The position numbers and the translations under genes are program-made. Of a DNA stretch of 5,816 nucleotides, positions 1-5,298 are shown piece after piece. Where the stretch lies: assembly GCA_045537555.1 (NCBI GenBank), contig JAZSPR010000051.1, positions 1 to 5,816 of the forward strand. The letters are read 5' to 3'. This DNA is from UBA1081 sp045537555 (GTDB lineage: Bacteria; Bacillota; Clostridia; Oscillospirales; Acutalibacteraceae). The notes beneath the pieces were generated by a model, which was not told the origin of the DNA, made no database searches, and saw nothing but the letters and a program-made list of their open reading frames with translations. The first letter of the stretch is position 1; the number at the start of each line of letters is the position of its first letter.

Positions 1-93
1 TTCACATTGCTTTTTAATAAGAACTGCATATATTTATGTGCAATAAACAAAGCTTCGCCGTGTGCATCGTCAATCGTGCGGTCAACCATGCTT
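1..93. repeat. Artefactual upstream copy of a 93-bp genomic segment
   Basis: This segment repeats 178-270 at an offset of exactly 177 nt, with one mismatch (A at 4, T at 181). It ends where the sequencing adapter begins. Read on the minus strand it would re-encode residues about 75-103 of the dehydratase subunit whose genuine copy is at 178-488, with Val instead of Glu at the last position. The offset equals 93 nt of insert plus 84 nt of adapter, and the window begins at the first base of the insert. I infer that it is the same library fragment read twice, not a biological duplication. Confidence 0.9.
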
Positions 94-177
94 AAGTCGG
101 AGGCCAAGCGGTCTTAGGAAGACAACTCTGCCTTTCAACTCCTTGGCTCACAGAACGACATGGCTACGATCCGACTT
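94..177 (+). other. MGI/BGI DNBSEQ adapter with 10-nt index (contamination)
   Basis: Positions 94-125 begin AAGTCGGAGGCCAAGCGG and match the 32-nt DNBSEQ read-1 adapter from memory. Positions 136-177 begin CAACTCCTTGGCTCACAG and are the reverse complement of the 42-nt read-2 adapter. Between them, 126-135 (CTCTGCCTTT) has the length and place of the sample index. The 84 nt are complete and in library order, so chance similarity is not credible. The adapter supplies the stop codon (135-137) and the last residues of the leftward reading frame. It should be masked, and everything left of 178 should be removed from the assembly. Confidence 0.96.
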
Positions 178-488
178 TTCTCATTGCTTTTTAATAAGAA
201 CTGCATATATTTATGTGCAATAAACAAAGCTTCGCCGTGTGCATCGTCAATCGTGCGGTCAACCATGCTTCCGCTACCGAGATATGGTGCCATCCAATGA
301 TAATATGTAAGTGCTTTAAATGCACGGACAGGATCAGCTTTCAGCAATTCGCCGCTGATCTTTTTTTCGGTAAGCCATTCCTTGAAATCAACCCAGGAAT
401 CCTTGAAGCCTTTCCATTTTCTGTAGCGGGCAAGTTCGTAACCGTTATAAAAACGTTTTCTGCTGCCAAAGTTTTTCTTTTCAGCCAT
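135..488 (-). CDS. 2-hydroxyacyl-CoA dehydratase-type second subunit, N-terminal fragment (artificially truncated)
   Basis: This is the start of the last visible gene of the operon. Only 178-488 is genuine: residues 1-103 are native, and residues 104-117 plus the TGA stop are read from the adapter. The ATG overlaps the end of the preceding subunit by 8 nt, with a GGGGG ribosome-binding stretch inside that gene's last codons, which implies translational coupling. In 2-hydroxyglutaryl-CoA dehydratase, benzoyl-CoA reductase and phenyllactyl-CoA dehydratase operons, the gene beside one cluster-binding subunit usually encodes the other, about 370-480 residues long. I infer that identity from position, because the visible N-terminus (basic and aromatic, with RYRKWKGFKDSW near residues 21-32) carries no catalytic motif or cysteine. 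Calling it a complete 117-residue protein would be wrong. Confidence 0.6.
   Translation of the reverse strand: MAEKKNFGSRKRFYNGYELARYRKWKGFKDSWVDFKEWLTEKKISGELLKADPVRAFKALTYYHWMAPYLGSGSMVDRTIDDAHGEALFIAHKYMQFLLKSNEKSRIVAMSFCEPRS
178..270. repeat. Genuine copy of the 93-bp segment duplicated at the contig end
   Basis: This copy is continuous with the genomic sequence to its right and lies within the coding region of the dehydratase partner subunit, so it is the real locus. Its left edge (178) is the first base after the adapter. Its right edge (270) is where copy 1 stops against the adapter. The 93-nt length is the inferred insert size of one very short library fragment. Confidence 0.88.
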
Positions 489-1686
489 TCTGCTGTCCCC
501 CTTCTTCTGTTTTCTTGATTTCGAGTGCTTCTACGAATGCCTGGAAACGGGTGCGCAACTGTCCTGTTGATGTATTGATGTATTCCTTTTCAATACCCAT
601 ACACGGCAAATCATAGTCGCATTCCATGACGTGCTGACAATACATACGCTCATATTCCCAATACTCACAGAATTTCATCTGCTGAACAATAAGTCCGTCT
701 GCGTTGTAATCCTCCGCAAGTTTTTTGAGATACTGCTTTCTGCCGTGAACCTTTTCAGGATTCATAAATCTCGGGCACTCATTAGTTTCAATATAGTGTC
801 TTGCAATAGCATAAAGTGCTGTTTCGCCGTCATGTATTTCGATTTCTTCTCTTCCCGGAAGCGAGCCGAAACAATATCTGTCTGCAACAACAAAAGCTCC
901 TGAATCCTCAATAAGTTTTGTAAAATCGGGATCATCATTCTCACCGCCCGCAAGAACAACTCTTACACGGTACCATGGCTTATCATCAGCAACTCTGGTT
1001 TTCAGTTCTTCAAGTGTTTCCACAAGATACGGCATAATCAGATCATGCGGACAACACTCGCTGACAAGCTCAATAAGATGAAACTCATAGCCCGTAAGAG
1101 GCGGATTTTCGAGCTTACGGTAATTTCCTATTTCAGTAACTACACGGCAAAGCTCATTATGTTTTTCTATGGCCTTACGCAAAGCCTCATCCGAAACATC
1201 AATCTCATAAACTTCATTCAAGCGGTCCAGAATGTGTTTTTTGAGTTGCTTTTCATAATGCTTTATTGCATAATCCTTTGTTACAAAAGGCGCGTCAAGG
1301 TGAGATACAAAAAACTTTTCGTTCTGCTCTTTAACGAGGTCAAGCATCTCGAAATGCTCATGTGAACGATGCATCATTCCGCAGGTTTCTGCACTCAGCA
1401 GTGCAGAAAAGAAATTATAGCCTCCCTCAATGGCCAATTCAAGAATGCTACGGGAATACATACAGGTTTTTTCCGACATATAATATGTAGCAATAGCAGT
1501 ATCGGCTACCCCCGGTGCTCTCAGACGCACGGAAAAACAACCGTCAAGATTCATAAGAACCTCAGGTATGTAATAGCATGAATAACCGAGTGCCAATTTT
1601 CCGTCATCAAGAGCCTTATCTACCAATTCATTTTTTACTTCTTCGAGAAGATTTTCAAAAAACACACGATATTTAAGATCTCTCAT
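481..1686 (-). CDS. 2-hydroxyacyl-CoA dehydratase / double-cubane-type reductase subunit (HgdB/BcrC/FldC family)
   Basis: This 401-residue protein has the usual family length. Family features include GYSCYYIPEVL near residues 34-44, TCMYSR with Cys75, AETCGMMHRSHE with Cys102, MKFCEYWE with Cys340, and the C-terminal signature GQLRTRFQAFVE at 375-386. Family members bind a [4Fe-4S] or double-cubane cluster through such cysteines. They receive one low-potential electron from the ATP-driven activator to remove water from, or reduce, a CoA thioester; single-chain double-cubane proteins reduce small molecules. I take Cys75, Cys102 and Cys340 as likely cluster ligands. The chain has 13 cysteines, including a CysCys pair at 211-212 and a C-terminal run at 340, 350, 356 and 362, so a larger cluster is possible. 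The start sits 2 nt after the activator stop, with AAAGGTGG inside that gene's last codons. The substrate cannot be read from the sequence, and no CoA-transferase or ligase is nearby. Confidence 0.83.
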   Translation of the reverse strand: MRDLKYRVFFENLLEEVKNELVDKALDDGKLALGYSCYYIPEVLMNLDGCFSVRLRAPGVADTAIATYYMSEKTCMYSRSILELAIEGGYNFFSALLSAETCGMMHRSHEHFEMLDLVKEQNEKFFVSHLDAPFVTKDYAIKHYEKQLKKHILDRLNEVYEIDVSDEALRKAIEKHNELCRVVTEIGNYRKLENPPLTGYEFHLIELVSECCPHDLIMPYLVETLEELKTRVADDKPWYRVRVVLAGGENDDPDFTKLIEDSGAFVVADRYCFGSLPGREEIEIHDGETALYAIARHYIETNECPRFMNPEKVHGRKQYLKKLAEDYNADGLIVQQMKFCEYWEYERMYCQHVMECDYDLPCMGIEKEYINTSTGQLRTRFQAFVEALEIKKTEEGGQQNG

Positions 1687-1688
1687 GT

Positions 1689-2480
1689 TTAATATCCACC
1701 TTTCTTTCGTGCAAACTCAGCTGCTCCCAAGGCTCCCATAAGCTGCGGGTCAACGGCTAATTCAATCACTTTGGTTTTTAATACTTTTTCTATCGCTTTC
1801 TTCAGGCCTTCATTTTTTGCACAACCGCCTGTGAGAGTAATGTTATTTATCGCACCCGCTTTTTTAGCCATAATAAAGCAACGCTTGGCAACAGCCATCT
1901 GAATACCTGCCGCAATTTCCTCAGGTGCTTTTCCCTCTCCGACAAGAGCAATAACCTCTGATTCTGCAAACACGGTACATTGAGCGGTAACGGGAATTGC
2001 ATTTTTAGCCTTAAGCGAAAGAACGGAAAATTCTTCAAGGCTCATTTCAAAGGAATGTGCCATTGCTTCGTAAAAACGGCCTGTACCTGCGGCACATTTA
2101 TCATTCATAGCAAAGTTTTTTACAGTGCCGTCCGAAGCAACTGCTATGCCCTTGACATCCTGTCCGCCAATATCAATAATGGCCTTTACCTCGGGATTTG
2201 TAACGTGTACACCCATTGCATGACAGGAAATTTCAGATACATTTTCGTGGGCAAAGGGTACACGGTTTCTGCCGTATCCCGTACCGACTATATATGACAG
2301 TTCTTCGGGCTTTGAAATATCTTTTATTTGTGAAAGACAGTTTTCAACAGCCTGAACCGAAGACTGTTCGGCATTGATTTTGCTGCGCTGAATTGTAGAT
2401 GCAACAATTTTTCCGTTTTCATCTAATATTACTGCTTTTGTGTAGGTTGAGCCTACATCACAACCTGCAAAATATTTCAT
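1689..2480 (-). CDS. ATP-dependent activator of 2-hydroxyacyl-CoA dehydratase (HgdC/BcrA/BadF family ASKHA ATPase)
   Basis: This 263-residue protein matches the usual length of HgdC/FldI activators. The ASKHA nucleotide-binding motifs are present in order: DVGSTYTKAVI (8-18, phosphate 1), VGTGYGR (65-71), DIGGQDVKGI (103-112, phosphate 2) and TGGCAKN (217-223, adenosine). Cys129 in NDKCAAGTGRF and Cys168 in AQCTVFAESEV are the family's two cluster ligands. In the homodimer these hold one [4Fe-4S] cluster at the subunit interface. ATP hydrolysis drives injection of a low-potential electron into the partner dehydratase/reductase, here surely the subunit encoded 2 nt downstream. The AAAGGA ribosome binding site overlaps the final codons of the upstream CooT-like gene. 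The protein should be cytoplasmic and oxygen-sensitive. Double-cubane proteins and corrinoid-protein reactivation systems use related ATPases, so the family is certain and the exact partner reaction is not. Confidence 0.92.
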   Translation of the reverse strand: MKYFAGCDVGSTYTKAVILDENGKIVASTIQRSKINAEQSSVQAVENCLSQIKDISKPEELSYIVGTGYGRNRVPFAHENVSEISCHAMGVHVTNPEVKAIIDIGGQDVKGIAVASDGTVKNFAMNDKCAAGTGRFYEAMAHSFEMSLEEFSVLSLKAKNAIPVTAQCTVFAESEVIALVGEGKAPEEIAAGIQMAVAKRCFIMAKKAGAINNITLTGGCAKNEGLKKAIEKVLKTKVIELAVDPQLMGALGAAEFARKKGGY

Positions 2481-2487
2481 AACTAAA

Positions 2488-2673
2488 TCATTCCTTTATC
2501 AATATAATATTTTCCATAAGGTCAATGTCGCAGATTTTTCCTTTTAATCTGGTGCAACCCCCCATAAGGTCATAAGCTATAAGTTCTCCGTCTTTGTTTA
2601 TAACACGGGCAACATTTTTTAAGAGAAAAACATTTTCATCAGCACTCTTTTTATAAATTGATGAAAGACACAC
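2488..2673 (-). CDS. cooT: CooT-family nickel-binding protein
   Basis: This small 61-residue protein has the CooT pattern: it begins Met-Cys-Leu-Ser, followed by a short beta-rich fold with NVARVINKDGELIAYDLMGG (20-39) and a final IDLMENIILIKE. In Rhodospirillum rubrum CooT, Cys2 is the nickel-binding residue of a homodimer that supports carbon monoxide dehydrogenase maturation. Cys2 is conserved here, and Cys40 and Cys48 are additional. The start codon is GTG (2671-2673), because GGAGGG lies 6 nt upstream at 2680-2685 and codon 2 then supplies Cys2. It begins 2 nt after the His-rich gene, so the two are probably translated together. Neighbouring CooC-like and His-rich proteins support a metal-trafficking role. 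Delivery to CODH specifically is not supported, since no CODH gene is visible. Confidence 0.78.
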   Translation of the reverse strand: MCLSSIYKKSADENVFLLKNVARVINKDGELIAYDLMGGCTRLKGKICDIDLMENIILIKE

Positions 2674-2675
2674 TT

Positions 2676-2900
2676 TTATCCCTCCGATTCTTTAATTGCC
2701 TGATTGATTTTTTCCGTTGATTGATTTAAAAGTTCTACAGCCTCTCTTATAAGAATTGCTGCATTATCGGAAAGTGAAGGAACAGTTTCCATAAGCTCCT
2801 CGGCATGATGTGCATTATGGTGCGCCATATAATTAAGCAAAGCTAATGTTTCTTCGGCGGTTGTATGTTCATGAGTATGACTGCTGTGATTATGCTGCAT
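2676..2900 (-). CDS. Small histidine-rich putative metal-binding protein
   Basis: This 74-residue protein has nine histidines, at 3, 5, 8, 10 and 12 in a flexible N-terminal tail and at 27, 28, 31 and 32 in MAHHNAHHAEEL. The rest is predicted to be amphipathic helix (LMETVPSLSDNAAILIREAVELLNQ region), giving a short helical hairpin. It has no cysteine, signal peptide or membrane segment. I know of similar small clostridial proteins with a His tail and an HHAEEL helix, often annotated loosely as cobalt transporters although they are soluble. CooJ and HypB use His-rich stretches to store or buffer nickel. Given CooT downstream and CooC upstream, I infer nickel or cobalt buffering. The start lies 1 nt after the preceding stop, with AAGGAG 10 nt upstream inside that gene. 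No enzymatic role is suggested. Confidence 0.7.
   Translation of the reverse strand: MQHNHSSHTHEHTTAEETLALLNYMAHHNAHHAEELMETVPSLSDNAAILIREAVELLNQSTEKINQAIKESEG
2680..2685 (-). promoter_or_regulatory. Ribosome binding site that fixes the GTG start of the CooT-like gene
   Basis: GGAGGG on the minus strand lies 6 nt before GTG at 2671-2673. It is embedded in the last codons and stop of the His-rich gene. There is no ATG in a suitable place, and only this GTG gives the CooT N-terminus with Cys at position 2. Confidence 0.75.
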
Positions 2901-2901
2901 A

Positions 2902-3621
2902 TCAAGATTTCTCCTTTTCTTTTTTTAAATGTAATTCCCGCAAGCCCTCAACCTCATCACAGATGGGCTTCAATTTACACGATGCACAGTCAAGTTCATC
3001 AAGCTGCAAAGTGCTTTTTACTGCATCTGTTATTTTTTTTGCTTTTTGTGCAAGATCTGAAAGTGCTCTGTAATCAAAGTCTTTCTGTGTAATGAACACC
3101 GTTCTGACAAATTCAACATCATCATTTTCCTTAAATGCTCGGATCAAACTGCAGCCGACATTAAGAAATGATAAGGGAGTATCTGAATGTACAGCAGTTT
3201 TTGCCACGCGTACCTGTTCCTTTGATGCAGAAGGTGAAATACGGATGTGGTAACCTTTCGGATAAATCTGAAAGGCGGTAAAACCTATATTTTTCAGTTG
3301 TTCATAACTGAGCTCCTCTTCATTTTTCTGCTTCAATTGAACAAAAGTCAGATGTGCGAAGGGTGTATCCTCTTTTATTTCGTTCAGGTCGTATCCGTAC
3401 ACAAGCACTTCATCACACATGGACGGTGAATTAGTAAACACTATACTGCAAACAGAACTTTTTCCGCCTCCGCCCAATTCGTAAGCAGTATCACTTCGGA
3501 ACAAAATTGCGTTTTTGTCACCGTTTTCAGCACAAAGCTCCGTACGAAAAGGAGTAGATTTATCAGGAACTTCCGGCAGTAGTGACAGCATTTTCTCTGT
3601 TACATCGGCAAACAGTTTCAT
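2902..3621 (-). CDS. Small protein resembling CODH/acetyl-CoA synthase beta-subunit (CdhC/AcsB) relatives
   Basis: This 239-residue soluble protein has a middle segment, AYELGGGGKSSV (46-57) then DEVLVYGYDLNEIKEDTPFA (70-89), that resembles from memory the N-terminal domain of acetyl-CoA synthase beta subunits (a YxxxGG element followed by a 'V-G-x-D-[LI]-x-[ED]' strand-turn). A second segment, IYPKGYHIRISPSAS (119-133), precedes a C-terminal C-x2-C-x5-C cluster (Cys212, Cys215, Cys221) in DCASCKLKPICDEVEGLREL. It lacks the ACS A-cluster signature and is far shorter than ACS (about 700 residues), so it cannot be the catalytic subunit. The Cys triplet could bind Fe-S or nickel. Its ATG overlaps the CooC-like stop by 4 nt, with GGAGG upstream, so the two are translationally coupled and probably work together. 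The family call is from remembered similarity and is tentative. The safe name is conserved protein with a C-terminal Cys cluster. Confidence 0.5.
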   Translation of the reverse strand: MKLFADVTEKMLSLLPEVPDKSTPFRTELCAENGDKNAILFRSDTAYELGGGGKSSVCSIVFTNSPSMCDEVLVYGYDLNEIKEDTPFAHLTFVQLKQKNEEELSYEQLKNIGFTAFQIYPKGYHIRISPSASKEQVRVAKTAVHSDTPLSFLNVGCSLIRAFKENDDVEFVRTVFITQKDFDYRALSDLAQKAKKITDAVKSTLQLDELDCASCKLKPICDEVEGLRELHLKKEKEKS

Positions 3622-4382
3622 ATGGATTCATCCTCCAGAAGTGTAAACAACGCTTTTTTTGCTCCGAGATATAACGGAGATTGCTCGGATAAACTAAAAA
3701 CACTTTCACCCTGCACATCGTTTTCTGATTGAGCTGCATCCTCACCAATCACGGCAAGTACAGGAGAAATTCCGGAAATCATATCAGCGTTAAAATTATC
3801 TTTTACACGGTTGAAAATCACTCCGGTCTTTTCGCAAGTAACAAGCCTGTCTGCCACCTGTCGAATGGTTGAAATGACTTGTATACCTTTTTTGCTGGCA
3901 TCACTCACAAGTACGAGATAAGTGATATTTTCCATAACACGTCGGTTGATCTGTTCGATTCCAGCTTCGCCGTCAATCACTACAAAATCATAGTTTTCGG
4001 AAAACATCTCAACAACCTGCTTCAGATATGCATTCACCTTGCAATAGCAACCTGCAGCTTCAGGCCTGCCGATAGCAAGGAAAGAGATATTGCCATTCTC
4101 CACAACAGAATCCAACACATGAAATTTTGCTTCGCTCAGAAGCTCGATTGCTTCTGTGGTCTGACCACGTTCAATGTTTTCTGCGATTCTGACACGAATG
4201 TCGTCCAGAGTGAGTGACGGTTGGGTCTGCAATGCTGTGGAAAGCCCGATAGCGGGGTCGGCATCAACGGCAAGGATTTTTTTAGCAGGAAAACATTCAG
4301 ATAATATTCGTACAAAAGCTGCGGAAAGAGACGTTTTTCCCACGCCTCCCTTTCCGGCAAAAGCAAAAATTTTTGTATTCAT
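3618..4382 (-). CDS. cooC: CooC/AcsF-type ATPase for nickel insertion (MinD/SIMIBI family)
   Basis: With the start at 4382 the protein has 254 residues, typical for CooC. It opens with a deviant Walker A loop, GKGGVGKTS (10-18), followed by switch I DADPAIGL (40-47), the CooC-specific GCYCKVN with Cys112-x-Cys114, and switch II VVIDGEAGIEQ (134-144). In Carboxydothermus CooC1 the same CxC pair binds nickel or zinc at the dimer interface, and ATP drives dimerisation and metal transfer to CODH; AcsF does this for ACS. It is cytoplasmic. An in-frame ATG at 4484 would add 34 residues with no homology, ahead of the Walker A loop. The start chosen has GAGG 6 nt upstream and places the P-loop near residue 10 as in the family. 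It is the first gene of the operon. The client is unknown, because no CODH or ACS gene is in view; the dehydratase-type enzyme downstream is the only metalloenzyme present. Confidence 0.88.
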   Translation of the reverse strand: MNTKIFAFAGKGGVGKTSLSAAFVRILSECFPAKKILAVDADPAIGLSTALQTQPSLTLDDIRVRIAENIERGQTTEAIELLSEAKFHVLDSVVENGNISFLAIGRPEAAGCYCKVNAYLKQVVEMFSENYDFVVIDGEAGIEQINRRVMENITYLVLVSDASKKGIQVISTIRQVADRLVTCEKTGVIFNRVKDNFNADMISGISPVLAVIGEDAAQSENDVQGESVFSLSEQSPLYLGAKKALFTLLEDESI

Positions 4383-4388
4383 AAAATG

Positions 4389-4392
4389 CCTC
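4389..4392 (-). promoter_or_regulatory. Ribosome binding site selecting the internal start of the CooC-like gene
   Basis: GAGG on the minus strand lies 6 nt from ATG at 4380-4382. The upstream in-frame ATG at 4484 would fall in the AT-rich promoter region and has no comparable site that I can see. Confidence 0.65.
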
Positions 4393-4432
4393 AATTCTGG
4401 ACAAAGATTTTTAAATAAGTATGCTGTGTGAT

Positions 4433-4461
4433 ACAATATAGAAATTGTTAAAACAGAACAA
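4433..4461 (-). promoter_or_regulatory. Candidate promoter of the CooC-to-dehydratase operon with an inverted repeat
   Basis: On the minus strand, TTGTTC (4456-4461) is separated by 17 nt from TATTGT (4433-4438), about 45 nt before the ribosome binding site. Match to consensus is weak, and the surrounding DNA is so AT-rich that alternatives exist. The -10 overlaps an inverted repeat, ACAAT at 4433-4437 and ATTGT at 4444-4448 with a 6-nt spacer, which could be a regulator site. A second small palindrome, TGTATAAATACA (4498-4509), lies upstream. Expression must start between 4383 and 4579, because the terminator of the preceding gene ends there. Confidence 0.3.
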
Positions 4462-4579
4462 AAATAATGATTTTCTATGAACAATTACTTTATATTTTGT
4501 ATAAATACATATTAACACTTTCGTAATCAAAATGCAACAAAATTACAATAAAAAATATGTTAAGTGAAGAAAAATAGTC

Positions 4580-4608
4580 AAAAAAACTGCTCTTACGAAG
4601 AGAGCAGT
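4580..4608 (-). terminator. Intrinsic terminator of the methyltransferase gene
   Basis: Arms 4586-4593 (ACTGCTCT) and 4601-4608 (AGAGCAGT) form a perfect 8-bp stem with a 7-nt loop. On the minus strand the stem is followed by a run of T (complement of A at 4580-4585). It lies about 30 nt after the methyltransferase stop and isolates the downstream operon from read-through. Confidence 0.88.
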
Positions 4609-4635
4609 AATAGCATTAAGTTCGATAAATTGAAA

Positions 4636-5226
4636 TCATATCAGCTTTTTACCTGAAACTATATAAATTTCATCTGTTGAAACTATTGTATCAATTTCAA
4701 AATAAGGTTTCATTATTTCGGCTAATTTTTCTGCTTCGGGAAGAACGGTTGAAACTTTTTCAGCTCTGCCTGAATGGTGTTTTATAAGTGCTTCTCTGCT
4801 CATGCCGTGAGCAACCGTAATTCTTCCGTCTGGTTTAAGACATTTTGAAAGATTTTCAAAAAGTTGATTCTGATTCACAAAATGCGGAAATGCATTATAA
4901 ATAACGACACAGTCAAATTTATCAACAAATTCCAGATGCTCGGCATCTGCACACAAAAATTCAATATTTTTGTATTCGCCAAATTTACTTTTTGCAACTT
5001 CAATCATATTATTCGAAATGTCAACTGCAACACATTTAGCGACTTTTCTTTTTATATAATCCGGGATGAGAATTCCTGTACCGCAGGCAACATCAAGAAC
5101 TTTTTTGCCCTGAGTGACATCTGTAACATCAAGTATTTTATCAATTTTCCATTGAATTTTAATCATATCATTGTCCCATGAATCTGCAAGAGAATCAAAG
5201 AATGCAGTAATAGCTTTTTTCTCCAT
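4636..5226 (-). CDS. Class I SAM-dependent methyltransferase
   Basis: This 196-residue cytoplasmic Rossmann-fold methyltransferase is of the UbiE/Methyltransf_11 type. SAM-binding motif I is VLDVACGTGIL (43-53), followed by the acidic strand end VAVDIS (66-71), CADAEHLEF (92-100, adenine contact), FDCVVIYNAFPHF (104-116, motif IV region) and LKPDGRI (130-136). The N-terminal ITAFFDSLADSWDN is a common lead-in helix of this family. The substrate cannot be inferred; small-molecule, quinone-like and metabolite methylation are all possible. AAGAGG at 5232-5237 precedes the ATG by 5 nt. With its own promoter and terminator it is a single-gene unit and need not be linked in function to the metal operon, although the strand is the same. 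Its DNA looks more AT-rich than the dehydratase genes. Confidence 0.88.
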   Translation of the reverse strand: MEKKAITAFFDSLADSWDNDMIKIQWKIDKILDVTDVTQGKKVLDVACGTGILIPDYIKRKVAKCVAVDISNNMIEVAKSKFGEYKNIEFLCADAEHLEFVDKFDCVVIYNAFPHFVNQNQLFENLSKCLKPDGRITVAHGMSREALIKHHSGRAEKVSTVLPEAEKLAEIMKPYFEIDTIVSTDEIYIVSGKKLI

Positions 5227-5269
5227 TATAACCTCTTATTAATTGATTTTTTTGCATAACAATACCCAT

Positions 5270-5298
5270 ATTATATAACTACATCCGATTTATTTCAA
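5270..5298 (-). promoter_or_regulatory. Sigma-A promoter of the methyltransferase gene
   Basis: On the minus strand, TTGAAA (5293-5298) and TATAAT (5270-5275) are separated by exactly 17 nt, matching the housekeeping consensus in 11 of 12 positions. Transcription would begin near 5263, about 35 nt before the ATG. The -35 box lies inside the last codons of the decayed deacetylase gene, so this promoter may have arisen in, or been exposed by, that decay. Confidence 0.85.

Noticed and set aside
1..270. A direct repeat flanking an 84-nt element, resembling a small mobile element, integration site or CRISPR-like repeat-spacer unit
   Set aside because: The 84-nt middle matches a commercial sequencing adapter and the repeat period equals insert plus adapter, so the structure is technical.
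213..518. Plus-strand open frame opposite the dehydratase subunits
   Set aside because: It is a mirror of real minus-strand genes, has no ribosome site or recognisable domain, and begins in the duplicated segment. The other plus-strand frames between 631 and 5181 are shadows for the same reasons.
481..2480. Assignment as glutamate, phenylalanine, leucine or lactate fermentation dehydratase (hgdABC, fldBCI, hadBCI, lcdABC)
   Set aside because: Family membership is clear but substrate-specific residues cannot be judged by eye, and no CoA-transferase, ligase or hydroxyacid dehydrogenase is in the window.
481..4382. A Wood-Ljungdahl or carbon monoxide dehydrogenase gene cluster
   Set aside because: Only accessory-type proteins (CooC, CooT, an ACS-like small protein) are present. 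No cooS, ACS A-cluster motif, corrinoid protein or methyltransferase AcsE is visible, so the pathway cannot be claimed.
4383..4484. An N-terminal extension of the CooC-like protein from the in-frame ATG at 4482-4484
   Set aside because: It would add 34 unrelated residues before the Walker A loop, spans the promoter region, and lacks the ribosome site that precedes the ATG at 4380-4382.
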